A stretch of DNA of 64,000 nucleotides from Armigeres subalbatus (Eukaryota; Arthropoda; Insecta; Diptera; Culicidae). How positions within the stretch are numbered: position 1 is the stretch's first letter; every line of letters starts with the position of its first letter. Shown here piece after piece: positions 46,004 to 57,173 of the stretch. The notes beneath the pieces are model-generated. The model was not told the origin of the DNA. It saw nothing but the letters and a program-made list of their open reading frames with translations, and searched no databases. The DNA is taken from positions 156,226 to 220,225 of the forward strand of contig NW_026942513.1 of NCBI RefSeq assembly GCF_024139115.2. The letters run 5' to 3'. Both the position numbers and the translations under genes were made by a program.

Positions 46004-46026
46004 CAGGAATAGCTCGATCACGAAAA

Positions 46027-46243
46027 GCACTTCCACAGTTATTAACTGCGAGGTTTCTAAGCCAGGTTACCATTTTTGCATTCGTATATCACGAGGCTAG
46101 CACATGATACTTTTATGCCCAGGGAAGTCGAGACAATTTACAATCCGAAAATAGCCTAGACCGGCACCGGGAATCGAACCCAGCCACCCTCAGCATGGTT
46201 TTGCTTTGTACCCGCGCGTTTTACCGCACGGCTAAGGAGGGCC
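46027..46243 (-). mobile_element. tRNA-derived SINE (Feilai-like), 3' truncated
   Basis: On the minus strand it begins GGCCCTCCTTAGCCGTGCGG (A box TAGCCGTGCGG) and has the B box GGTTCGATTCC in GGCTGGGTTCGATTCCCGG. A tRNA-unrelated body follows, ending GGAAGTGC. These pol III promoter boxes and body match the abundant tRNA-related SINEs of Aedes. The 3' part seen at 62399-62476 is absent here; the copy instead joins TTTTCGTGATCGAGC. Confidence 0.85.
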
Positions 46244-46770
46244 CTGAAGCTTCTGGCAGTTGATTACCTTCTGCTGCGCTAGTTTTCGGATCCGCGCTAT
46301 TCATGATTTACATTTCGCCAGTACAGAGATGATGTGTGAGATTTAATTTTTCTTTTCTCTTAGAATTCACTCTTTAGGACCGATATAATCGACAATAAAG
46401 AAGAGATCCTTCCTGTGGTTTTGTGGAGAAGCAGAGTTAAACATCAGGACAAACCTTCTTCTAATATCCCATCCATCTTCCTTGCTGGCTACCGGTGCCG
46501 TTATTGCATGCCAATCATTAAGTTGATTCATTGGGCAATCTCACTTATTTTGAACAATCACGGGCCTAAGCTAAGCTAAGTTCTTTTTATATTCAATCGT
46601 CTTTAAATTGATCGTTCCAATAATCAGTTGCTTTCGCAGTACTATTCCATCGTGACTTTTCGATTACCAGTACGACCAAGTTCCCATGACTTCGTGACCC
46701 GCTGTAATCATAAACAAACACGTACCTATTCCTAATACCATATGCCTAATCATTTCACATTCTCTCACAG

Positions 46771-47160
46771 GCGTGACCTTCGCTATTTCACCGTCGAATG
46801 GCTTTGAAATGAAGTGGAGAATGAGCCCCCGAGTGAAAACGTTAGTCGTTCTACCTACACGCCGGATCCCGGCCCGGTCCCGGTTAATTTCGTGGATGAA
46901 GTAAGTATAAGCGTTCAGTATAAGTACTTTTGAGGCCGCTCCCGGCGCACTGTTGGATGTCGCCCCATGCTAAGCTCTCCCAATATGTCCCCAAACATTT
47001 CATCGAATTCAGTTTGCCTAGTTGGCTTGAGCCCCACGACGACACCATTGGCATCGACGTCGAGTCGCGTCACGCCAGTTAATTTCATGCTGTCACGATT
47101 CACCGCCACAACAGTACCCGAGTCGACGCGGCTGTTTGGTGAATTTGGCACCACTCAACA
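46771..47160. other. Coding-like stretch of unknown identity
   Basis: Plus strand: TCTCTCACAG before 46771 and GTAAGTAT after 46900 bound 130 nt that is open in one frame (VTFAISPSNGFEMKW and on). Minus strand: 47154-46915 is a 79-codon frame with balanced codon use (VDSGTVVAVNRDSMKLTGV, then TRLDVDANGVVVGLKP and EFDEMFGDILGEL). Neither product was recognised and the two point in opposite directions. It could be a host exon, or a captured or retroelement fragment. Confidence 0.3.
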
Positions 47161-47179
47161 ATGTGCGCCACATGAATAG

Positions 47180-49352
47180 AAAATCTATATGGCTGCTGTA
47201 ATCAGAACTTTTTCACGTGGCTTTGTCGGAAAAGTTTTCCAACATTTCTTGCAAAGTTGGATTTTAGTAACACGATTTTGCCTTTCTCTCCATTTAGGGT
47301 GTACCGAAAAACTACAAAGCATGGGGCGGAAAAAAAATTAAATGAAAATGGCCATTTTATATATGTCAAAATCGACAACGGAAATCCCTCGAACTTTTTA
47401 TGGCACATACTGTAATTGAACCTGTCAGGAATGGGCTGCATTACGATGTGAAGTCTGTGCGGCGGTGCTCGTCGACGGAATGAGGTGCAGTAATTAACGT
47501 CGGGGTTTATTTATCAAACCGTGCATGCCGAGCGAGAAATCACCACCAGGAAGCGTGTTTGGTGGGGTTGATAGTGCGGTGGTAATGTAGGTAATGGATG
47601 CAATGTTCTTCATCTTTTCCTCGGCATTTACATCCATTTTGTTAATGGCTTATAGGATTCTGGTTGGCTTTTAGTTAAGTGCTGTAGATGCTCTTCTTCG
47701 ACTATCGATTGAGATTTCAACAACAATGTAAAGGCATACACGATGTTCGTATTGAAAGATTTTTCTAACCGAGGCCAAAATCCGAAAAGTCGTTTAGAAA
47801 CCATTTGATAATATTTAAAACAAAAATCTAATCCCCCCATTTCGAACAGACCTTCATTACCACCGGTTGTTTGATGCCGTGCGTTCATCAACTAGGCAAT
47901 CTCAGGCGAACAGTATACATTATGATGCATTATAATGCACCTACATAAGGAAGGAAGGAAGTTTTATTTAGTAAAAATTGCATCATTATGAGCAGGATCA
48001 CAAATATGCAATCACTGCCGTAGTCGTATACGTTTTGGTTCTGATGAAACATTCCACCGATAACTTTCCAAGCGGTGAGATCGGCAAAGATCCCTCGCAG
48101 TTTGGTCACACTGGACAATCTGCATTGATTCTCCAACAAAAAGAAACATTCCTCTCCATTTCGCATGACACGAATAAAATCAGAGGCTAAACTAACATCA
48201 ATGTTCTGAGTATTACTGATGCAGAGAAATAGAAAGGTCATAAGAAATTAGGTCCACAAAAAAAATCACGTAAAATGAAGATAAGTTGGAAGATGTGGTA
48301 AAAGTAAGTTGGCCAGATGAAAATTAAAATGAATGTGAAACTTAGTTTCGTAATCATGAAGTTTTTGGGGACCCAAAATAACCACAGTCGAGATATTAAG
48401 CACATAAAGTTTATGCTCTGTGAGTCGGTCACAGTGGCCGCTTAGCCGCTTAGTGGAAGATATTTCAAAAAAAGTCACGAAGAAGGTTAAGGACAGAGAC
48501 GTTTCAAAAGATAATTAGAACAAAGCAGACCGTCCCGGCAAAGCTGTAAGACGTTCAACCCTTTCGGGACGGATGGGTCATATTAGAGGCTTTGATAAAT
48601 GAAACGCGGATATGTAGATGCCGCCAATCGAACCGTCAAAAAACAGTCATCGAGCAAGAGACCTGTCAAGCAGCCAAAACTTTGGCTCAAATACTGAAAA
48701 CGTCTAAAAACGAGTTAGTACCATTTATGAATGAACAAACTTTGAATGCATTTTACATTTGTTTTTAATAATATATGTAAAACAATGATGGATTATGAAA
48801 TGCAATTGCATTGTTTATTGGATTATATTGTCATGTGATGCGAACATATTAAATAGCGGTATTCACCAGTATAAACCTTCTCTTCCTTTTCCTAGAACCT
48901 AGACCATGGTAATGTTTCCCTTCTGAAACCATGCAAATTAATCTGAAATGCTCGGATCCAATACCGCATTAATTGATAATTCTGAACACTTTTTGTTTTG
49001 TTACCCTGTACGTTAAGCCAGTGTTCAATTTTCAGAAATACAAGATGCTCAAGATTCTCCAAAACATTGACGAGTTCAGTCCAGGGTTTCCACCAGATCA
49101 TCCAAGGCGTTTGTAATGTCTTCAATATCGGCATATACATCCGGATCAATCAGCATATGATCCTAATATCCATGATCATGAGCTATCCAACGTCCACCAA
49201 AATGATCTTGAGTTGATATCAAGTTATCTACCGATGGACTGTGACTAAGGAGGCGTTGGTGTCGGGCAATCAATCCTATCAGCTTGATGGACTGGCTAGG
49301 ATGTTTAGCGATGCACGAAAACATGTTTCAGATCTTGGTTGATCGGGTAGAT
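47180..49352. other. Unassigned intronic or repeat DNA, no gene seen
   Basis: Small frames only (for example minus 48241-47930 and minus 49149-48892) with no recognised domain. No exon of Nrx-1 was found. Confidence 0.45.
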
Positions 49353-49640
49353 CAGCGGTTCCCCTGCGAACTTATTCTTTTATTGAGGTACGCCCTATAT
49401 TTTTCGCTGTAAATGAAAATATGCGAAGCTCATAAGATATATTAGAAACGAACCTAAAAACTAACGAGATATATGGCTCTCCAAAAAGTTGACTGAAATT
49501 TTCGTTATTCCGTGGAACTGTCCAATTAAAATTTATACAAGTTTATACATCAAGCTTCCTACAAGATTTTTTGGACTTTTAGAGGCTCCCGAGACTCCTA
49601 ATGGAAGATTCTAAGCCTTTCGATTGGAAGTTTTTGAGTC
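49353..49640 (-). mobile_element. Distal end of the hAT-like element carrying array 2
   Basis: It begins CAGCGGTTCCCCTGCGAAC, sharing CAGCGGTT (and the preceding TAGAT) with the terminus at 17129. About 200 bp of unique AT-rich DNA then passes into degenerate units of the array (TTAGAGGCTCCCGAGACTCC and so on). Confidence 0.5.
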
Positions 49641-52600
49641 ACTTGAAAGAAGGCTCTTGAGCCTCTTGAAAGGAGGCTTCCGAGCCGCTTGAAAGGAAGC
49701 ATTCGGGCCCCTTGAAAGGAGGCTTCCGAGCCTCTTGAAAGGAGGCTTCCGAGCCTCTTGAAGGAGGCTTCCAAGCCTCTTGAAAGGAGGCTTCCGAGCC
49801 TCTTGGAAGGAGGCTTCCGAGCCTCTTGAAAGGAGGCTTCCGAGCCCTCTTGAAAGGAGGCTTCCGAGCCCTCTTGAAAGGAGGCTTCCGAGCCCTCTTG
49901 AAAAGGAGGCTTCCGAGCCCTCTTGAAAAGGAGGCTTCCGAGCCCTCTTGAAAGGAGGCTTCCGAGCCCTCTTGAAAGGAGGCTTCCGAACCCTCTTGAA
50001 AGAAGGCTTCCGAGCCCTCTTGAAAGAAGGCTTCCGAGCCCTCTTGAAAGGAGGCTTCCGAGCCCTCTTGAAAGGAGGCTTCCGAACCCTCTAGAAAGAA
50101 GGCTTCCGAGCCCTCTTGAAAGAAGGCTTCCGAGCCCTCTTGAAAGGAGGCTTCCGAGCCCTCTTAAAAGGAGGCTTCCGAGTCCTTTTGAAAGGAGGCT
50201 TCCGAGCCCTCTTCAAAGGAGGCTTCCGAGCCCTCTTGAAAGGAGGCTTCCGAGCCCTCTTGAAAGGAGGCTTCCGAGCCCTCTTGACAGGAGGCTTCCA
50301 GGCCCTCTTGAAAGGAGGCTTCCAGGCCCTCTTGAAGGAGGCTTCCAGGCCCTCTTGAAAGGAGGCTTCCAGGCCCTCTTGAAGGAGGCTTCCAGGCCCT
50401 CTTGAAGGAGGCTTCCAGGCCCTCTTGAAGGAGGCTTCCGGGCCCCCTTGAAAGGAGGCTTCCGAGCCCCCTTGAAAGGAGGCTTCCGAGCCCCCTTGAA
50501 AGGAGGCTTCCGAGCCCCCTTGAAAGGAGGGCTGAGGCCCTCTTGAAAGGAGGCTTCCGAGCCCTCTTGAAAGGAGGCTTCCGAGCCCTCTTGAAAGGAG
50601 GCTTCCGAGCCCTCTTGAAAGGAGGCTTCCGAGCCTCTTGAAAGGAGGCTTCCGAGCCCTCTAGAAATGAGGCTTCCGAGCCTCTTGAAAGCAGGCTTAC
50701 GAACCTCTTGAAAGGAGGCTTCCGAGCCCTCTTGAAAGGAGGCTTCCGAGCCCTCTTGAAAGGAGGCTTCCAAGCCCTCTTGTAAGGAGGTTTCCGAGCG
50801 TCTTGAAAGGACGCTTCCGAGCCTCTTGAAAGGAGGCTTCCGAGCCTCTTGAAAGGAGGCTTCCGAGCCTCTTGGAAGGAGGCTTCCGAGCCTCTTGAAA
50901 GGAGGCTTCTGAGCCCTCTTGAAAGGAGGCTTCCGAGCCCTCTTGAAAGGAGGCTTCCGAGCCCTCTTGAAAGGAGGCTTCCGAGCCCTCTTGAAAGGAG
51001 GCTTCCGAGCCCTCTTGAAAGGAGGCTTCCGAGCCCTCTTGTAAGGAGGTTTCCGAGCGTCTTGAAAGGAGGCTTCCGAGCCTCTTGAAAGGAGGCTTCC
51101 AGCCTCTTGAAAGGAGGCTTCCGATCCTCTTGAAAGGAGGCTTCCGAGGCTTCTTGAAAGGAGGCTTCCAGGCCTCTTGAAAGGAGGCTTCCTGAGCCTC
51201 TTGAAGGAGGCTTCGAGCCTCTTGAAAGGAGGCTTCCAGGTCCTTTGAAAGGAGGCTTCCAGGCCTCTTGAAAGGAGGCTTCCGAGTCCTTTTGAAGGAG
51301 GCCTGAGCCCTCTTGAAAGGAGGCTTCCAGGCCCTCTTGAAAGGAGAGGCTTCCGAGCCCTCTTGAAGGAGGCTTCCAGAGCCCTCTTGAAGGAGGCTTC
51401 TGAGCCCTCTTGACAGGAGGCTTCCAGGCCCTCTTGAAAGGAGGCTTCCAGGCCCTCTTGAAAGGAGGCTTCCAGGCCCTCTTGAAGGAGGCTTCCAGGC
51501 CCTCTTGAAAGGAGGCTTCCAGGCCCTCTTGAAAGGAGGCTTCCAGGCCCTCTTGAAGGAGGCTTCCGAGGCCCTCTTGAAGGAGGCTTCCAGGCCTCTT
51601 GAAGGAGGCTTCCAGGCCCTCTAGAAATGAGGCTTCCAGGCCTCTTGAAAGCAGGCTTACAGACCTCTTGAAGGAGGCTTCCAGGCCCTCTTGAAGGAGG
51701 CTTCCAGGCCCTCTTGAAGGAGGCTTCCAGGCCCTCTTGAAGGAGGCTTCCAGGCCCTCTTGAAAGGAGGCTTCCAGGCCCTCTTGAAGGAGGCTTCCAG
51801 GCCCTCTTGTAAGGGGAGGTTTCCAGGCGTCTTGAAAGGAGGCTTCCAGGCCTCTTGAAAGGAGGCATCAGAGCCTCTTGAAGGAGGCTTCCGGGCCTCT
51901 TGAAGGAGGCTTCCAGGCCTCTTGAAGGAGGCTTCAGGCCTCTTGAAGGAGGCTTGAGCCTCTTGAAAGGAGGCTTCCTGAGCCTCTTGAAAGGAGGCTT
52001 CCAGGCCTCTTGAAGGAGGCTTCTGAGCCTCTTGAAAGGAGGCTCTGAGGCCCTCTTGAAGGAGGCTTGAGGCCCTCTTGAAAGGAGGCTTCTGAGCCCT
52101 CTTGAAAGGAGGCTTCCAGGCCCTCTTGAAAGGAGGCTTCCAGGCCCTCTTGAAGGAGGCTTCCAGGCCCTCTTGAAGGAGGCTTCCAGGCCCTCTTGAA
52201 AGGAGGCTTCTGAGCCCTCTTGAAGGAGGCTTCTGAGCCCTCTTGAAGGAGGCTTCCAGGCCCTCTTGAAAGGAGGCTTCCGGGCCTCTTGAAGGAGGCT
52301 TCCAGGCCCTCTAGAAATGGGGCTTCCAGGCCTCTTGAAAGCAGGCTTACAGACCTCTTGAAGGAGGCTTCCAGGCCCTCTTGAAGGGAGGCTTCGAGGC
52401 CCTCTTGAAATGAGGCTTCCAGGCCTCTTGAAAGCAGGCTTACAGACCTCTTGAAGGAGGCTTCCAGGCCCTCTTGAAGGAGGCTCTGAGCCCTCTTGAA
52501 GGAGGCTTCCAGGCCCTCTTGAAGGAGGCTTCAGGCCCTCTTGAAAGGAGGCTTCCGAGCCCTCTTGTGGGGAGGTTTCCAGGCGTCTTGAAGGAGGCTT

Positions 52601-55600
52601 CCAGAGCCTCTTGAAAGGAGGCATCCGAGGCCTCTTGAAAGGAGGCTTCAGAGCCTCTTGAAAGGAGGCTTCCGAGGCCTCTTGAAAGGAGGCTTCCGAG
52701 GCCCTCTTGAAAGGAGGCTTCTGAGCCTCTTGAAGGAGGCATCTGAGGCCTCTTGAAGGAGGCTTGAGGCCTCTTGAAGGAGGCTTCCAGGCCTCTTGAA
52801 GGAGGCTTCTGAGCCTCTTGAAAGGAGGCTTCCAGGCCTCTTGAAGGAGGCTTCTGGGCCTCTTGAAAGGAGGCTTCTGGGCCTCTTGAAAGGAGGCTTC
52901 GGGCCTCTTGAAGGAGGCTTCTGAGCCTCTTGAAAGGAGGCTTCCAGCCTCTTGAAAGGAGGGCTTCTGAGCCTCTTGAAAGGAGGCTTGAGGCCCTCTT
53001 GAAAGGAGGCTGAGCCTCTTGAAGGAGGCTTCAGGCCTCTTGAAAGGAGGCTTCCGGGCCTCTTGAAGGAGGCTTCGGGCCTCTTGAAAGGAGGCTTCTG
53101 AGCCTCTTGAAAGGGAGGCTTCTGAGCCTCTTGAAGGAGGCCTGAGCCTCTTGAAAGGAGGCTTGAGCCTCTTGAAAGGAAGGCTTCCTGAGCCTCTTGA
53201 AAGGAGGCTTCCGAGCCTCTTGAAAGGAGGCTTCTGAGCCTCTTGAAAGGAGGCTTCTGAGCCTCTTGAAAGGAGGCTGAGCCTCTTGAAAGGAGGCTTC
53301 TGGGCCTCTTGAAAGGAGGCTTCCTGAGCCTCTTGAAAGGAGGCTGGAGGCCTCTTGAAAGGAGGCTTCTGAGCCTCTTGAAAGGAGGCTTCCAAGCCTC
53401 TTGAAAGGAGGCTTCAAGGCCTCTTGAAAGGAGGCTCTGAGGCCTCTTAAAGGAGGCTTCCAGGCCTCTTAAAGGGAGGCTTCCTGAGTCCTCTTGAAAG
53501 GAGGCTTCCAGGCCCCTCTTGAAAGGAGGCTTCCAGGCCCACTTGTAAGGAGGTTTCAGGCGTCTTGAAAGGAGGCTTCCAGGCCTCTTGAAAGGAGGCA
53601 TCTGAGCCTCTTGAAGGAGGCTTCCAGGCCTCTTGAAAGGAGGCTCTGAGCCTCTTGAAAGGAGGCTTCTGAGCCTCTTGAAGGAGGCTTCTGAGGCCTC
53701 TTGAAAGGAGGCTTCTGAGGCCTCTTGAAAGGAGGCTTCTGAGGCCTCTTGAAAGGAGGCTTCCAGGCCTCTTGAAAGGAGGCTTCTGAGCCTCTTGAAA
53801 GGAGGCTTCGAGCCTCTTGAAAGGAGGCTTCCAGGCCTCTTGAAAGGAGGCTTCGAGGCCTCTTGAAAGGAGGCTTCCGGGCCTCTTGAAAGGAGGCTGA
53901 GCCTCTTGAAGGAGGCTTCTGGAGCCTCTTGAAAGGAAGGTTCCAAGCCCTCTTGAAAGAAGGCTTCTGAGCCTCTTGAAAGGAGTCTTCCGAGCCTCTT
54001 GAAAGGAGGCTCTGAGCCTCTTGAAAGGAGGCTTGAGCCTCTTGAAGGAGGCTTCCTGAGGCCTCTTGAAGGAGGCTTCCAGGCCTCTTGAAAGGAGGCT
54101 TTCAGGCCTCTTGAAGGAGGCTTTCAGGCCTCTTGAAAGGAGGCTTTCAGGCCTCTTGAAAGGAGGCTTTCAGGCCTCTTGAAAGGAGGCTTTCAGGCCT
54201 CTTGAAAGGAGGCTTTCAGGCCTCTTGAAGGAGGCTTTTGAGCCTCTTGAAAGGAGGGCTTCCAGGCCTCTTGAAGGAGGCTTCCGAGGCCTCTTGAAGG
54301 CTTCCGGGCCTCTTGAAGGAGGCTTCCAGGCCTCTTGAAGGGAGGCTGAGCCTCTTGAAAGGAGGCTTCCAGGCCTCTTGAAAGGAGGCTTCCGAGCCTT
54401 TGAAGGGGAGGCTTCCGAGCCTCTTGAAAGGGAGGCTTCCTGAGCCTCTTGAAAGGAGGCTGGGGCCTCTTGAAGGAGGCTTCCAGGCCTCTTGAAAGGA
54501 GGCTTCCGAGCCTCTTGAAAGGAGGCTGGAGCCTCTTGAAAGGAGGCTTCCAGGCCTCTTGAAAGGAGGCTTCCTGAGCCTCTTGAAGGAGGCTTCCTGA
54601 GCTCTCTTGAAAGGAGGCTTCTGAGCCTCTTGAAAGGAGGCTTCCGAGCCTCTTGAAAGAAGGCTTCCGAGCCTCTTGAAAGAAGGCTTCCGAGCCTCTT
54701 GAAAGAAGGCTTCCGAGCCTCTTGAAAGAAGGCTTCCGAGCCTCTAGAAAGGAGGCTTTCGAACCTCTAGAAAAAAGGCTTCCGAGCCTCTTGAAAGAAG
54801 GCTTCCGAGCCTCTTGAAAGGAGGCTTCCGAGCCTCTTGAAAGGAGGCTTCCGAGCCTCTTGAAAGGAGGCTTCCGAGCCTCTTGAAAGGAGGCTTCCGA
54901 GCCTCTTGAAATGAGGCTTCCGAGCCTCTTGAAAGGAGGCTTCCGAGCCTCTTGAAAGGAGGCTTCTGAGCCTCTTGAAAGGAGGCTTTCGAACCTCTAG
55001 AAAAAAGGCTTCCGGGCCTCTTGAAAGGAGGCTTCCGAGCCTCTTGAAAGGAGGCTTTCGAGCCCTCTTGAAAGGAGGCTTTCGAGCCCTCTTGAAAGGA
55101 GGCTTTCGAGCCCTCTTGAAAGGAGGCTTTCGAGCCCTCTTGAAAGGAGGCTTTCGAGCCCTCTTGAAAGGAGGCTTTCGAGCCCTCTTGAAAGGAGGCT
55201 TCCTAGCCTCTTGAAAGCAGGTTTAAGAGCCTCTTGAAAAGAGGGTACCGAGCCTCTTGAAAGGAGGCTTCCGAGCCTTTTGAAGGGGGCTTGCAAGCCT
55301 CTTGAAAGGAGGGTTCCGAGCCTCTTGAAAGAAGGCTTCCGAGCCTCTTGAAAGGAGGCTTCCGAATCTCTTGACAGGAGGCTTCCGAACCTCTTGAAAG
55401 GAGGCTTTCGAGCCTCTTGAAAGGAGGCTTACGAACCTCTTGAAAGGAGGCTTCGAACCTCTTGAAAGGAGGTTTCCGAGCCTCTTGAAAGGAGGCTTCC
55501 GAGCCTCTTGAAAGAAGCGTTCCGAGCCTCTTGAAAGAAGGCTTCCGAGCCGCTTGAAAGGAGGCTTCCGAGCCGAGGAGGAGGCTCGGAAGCTTCTTTT

Positions 55601-55660
55601 CTTGAAAGGAGGCTACTGAGCCTCTTGAAAAGAGGCTTCCAAGCCTTCGTGTCTTTCAAA
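49641..55660 (-). repeat. Tandem array 2: inverted counterpart of array 1
   Basis: The same unit as array 1 in reverse orientation (AGCCTCTTGAAAGGAGGCTT), over about 6 kb. A 24-bp variant with an extra C (GAGCCCTCTTGAAAGGAGG) dominates 49.84-50.6 kb and other blocks; because 24 is divisible by three it reads as an 8-residue repeat. Rare variants (CTAGAAATGAGG, CAGGCTTAC, TGTAAGGAGGTTTCC) recur at intervals, showing higher-order duplication. Minus-strand frames of 1,060 and 432 codons and several plus-strand frames are stop-free by-products. Margins decay. Confidence 0.97.
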
Positions 55661-56050
55661 TAAAGTTTTCCGAACCTTTAGATTCTAGATTTTCGTTCAG
55701 AATAATATCATTCATGGATTTTGATGAACATTGACAGATTACTTTGAAGATGTTTAAAATTGGTTCATTAGACGTTTTATCATAGATAGATAGGTTTATC
55801 CTTATAATCGTATGACTCTCAGCCTTTCATACACTGTATTAGTTAGAATGCGCAGGAATCAAAAGATTTTGTAGGGTTTTGGTCAACGTGAATTTTTATA
55901 TTTTTAGATTGTTGATTCACTGGAAAAAAAATCAACAATCTAAAAATACAAAGTATTAGAATTGAAAAAATATAATAAAGTTTTAATTGGAATTGTTATA
56001 CATACATTCGCCATTACGCATTTTTGTCTGAGGTACCCTCTGGGGCAAGC
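55661..56050 (-). mobile_element. Proximal flank of array 2, homologous to the flank of array 1
   Basis: Read on the minus strand, 56045-55975 matches 17150-17225 (GGGTACCTC, AAAAATGC, TAATGGCG, ATGTAT, AATTCCAAT). TAAAGGTTC followed by TTGAAAGACA at 55680-55645 matches 17270-17305. The true terminus was not found; the sequence diverges beyond about 56050. A 19-bp-arm hairpin sits at 55899-55948. Confidence 0.7.
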
Positions 56051-57173
56051 GAAGGTATTTAAAAAAAATCGCCTTTGAAATATTTAAAAATACCCCGTGC
56101 CCCATTTCATATAACCTGGGTTAACTTTCTGTGAAAAAAAACAGAGGTAGGTACATAAAAATTCGATAATAATCAATTTTTTTCACAGCGTGTGAAATCT
56201 TCAACGAGACACGCATACAGTCGATTGCATTGATGATTTGCAAGAGATACTTTGTTTTCTAGGAATTGTTTCATTCGCGAAAACGTTACATTCGGTGTGA
56301 AATTGCATTCGAAGAATTGGGTTTCGGAGAATTGTCGTATAATCGGAAGAAGAAAACACGAAGCATTTGTTGTAGAGCTCAAGAGCTTCAAGAGCCGAGC
56401 CAGTGGCGAGAAGGCATCGTTCAGTAAGATGCCATGAGATGACAATGCTTCCTTCGTTTATCGGCAGTGTTTCAGATGCGAGTAATCTTTGCGTAAACAC
56501 TGATATAAGTTAGTGGGAAAAAGAGAGTCTGAACAAGATACCTCTCTCTCCCACTTTCATTCTAATGCGCAATCTGCGCAATTCAGTATGACTGAGGCAA
56601 GAAACTCGGCATCAATGTGTGTTTGATTTAATTTTCCTGCTGTTTCGTTCGAAAGTGTCATATGGCGTGAGGAACAATTCTTCACCAAGGAATCTGTTCT
56701 CCCATGAAGCTACCTCCTTTGTGATAATGCTTGGTGCTGAAGAATCTGTCCTCATCTTTATTGCTTTATTCCTCCAAGCCCTAAGTAGGTGCTATAGCCC
56801 ATCAATTATCCAATAAGTAAGGGCGTCTTGTATATTCAGGCGTTTGTTTGAAATTTGTTTGCTTGATAGTTTTCCTGATGCAAGTTTAAAGTATCTGAGT
56901 AGAGATTCCAAATAATTTTCCATGAGCCTGCATATGTCTGTCGTAATATAAACGCATCATCATTTCACATCTGAAATATCTCAATAACACCTCTATTTTC
57001 AAGTGGTTCAATTTTCACGAACCAACTAAACCAACATCTGGTTGCCATACAATTTTAGTGACATTATTATATACATTATTCGAATGGCTATGACTCAGTG
57101 GTTTTCAACCGATTTTCCCAGTTTTTTTTTACTAATCTCTTAGCCAACGCTTCCAATTCCTGGACATTACAAA
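56051..57173. other. No gene seen
   Basis: Mixed DNA. A possible terminus CAGTGGTTTTCAACC lies at 57096, resembling hAT tips, but no partner was identified. Small frames have no domain. Confidence 0.4.

Noticed and set aside
46915..47154. The 79-codon minus frame as an upstream Nrx-1 exon
   Set aside because: It has the right strand but no LNS or EGF motif (no YVGG, no NNF.GC, no cysteine pattern) and no good splice sites.
50213..53946. 1,060- and 432-codon minus-strand frames in array 2 as genes
   Set aside because: Same stop-free repeat as array 1; overlapping frames on both strands are equally open and the frame changes with spacer length.
57094..57115. CAGTGGTTTTCAACC as the second terminus of the array-2 element
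   Set aside because: It is in the same orientation as the terminus at 49353, whereas an inverted copy would be needed; flank homology ends near 56050.
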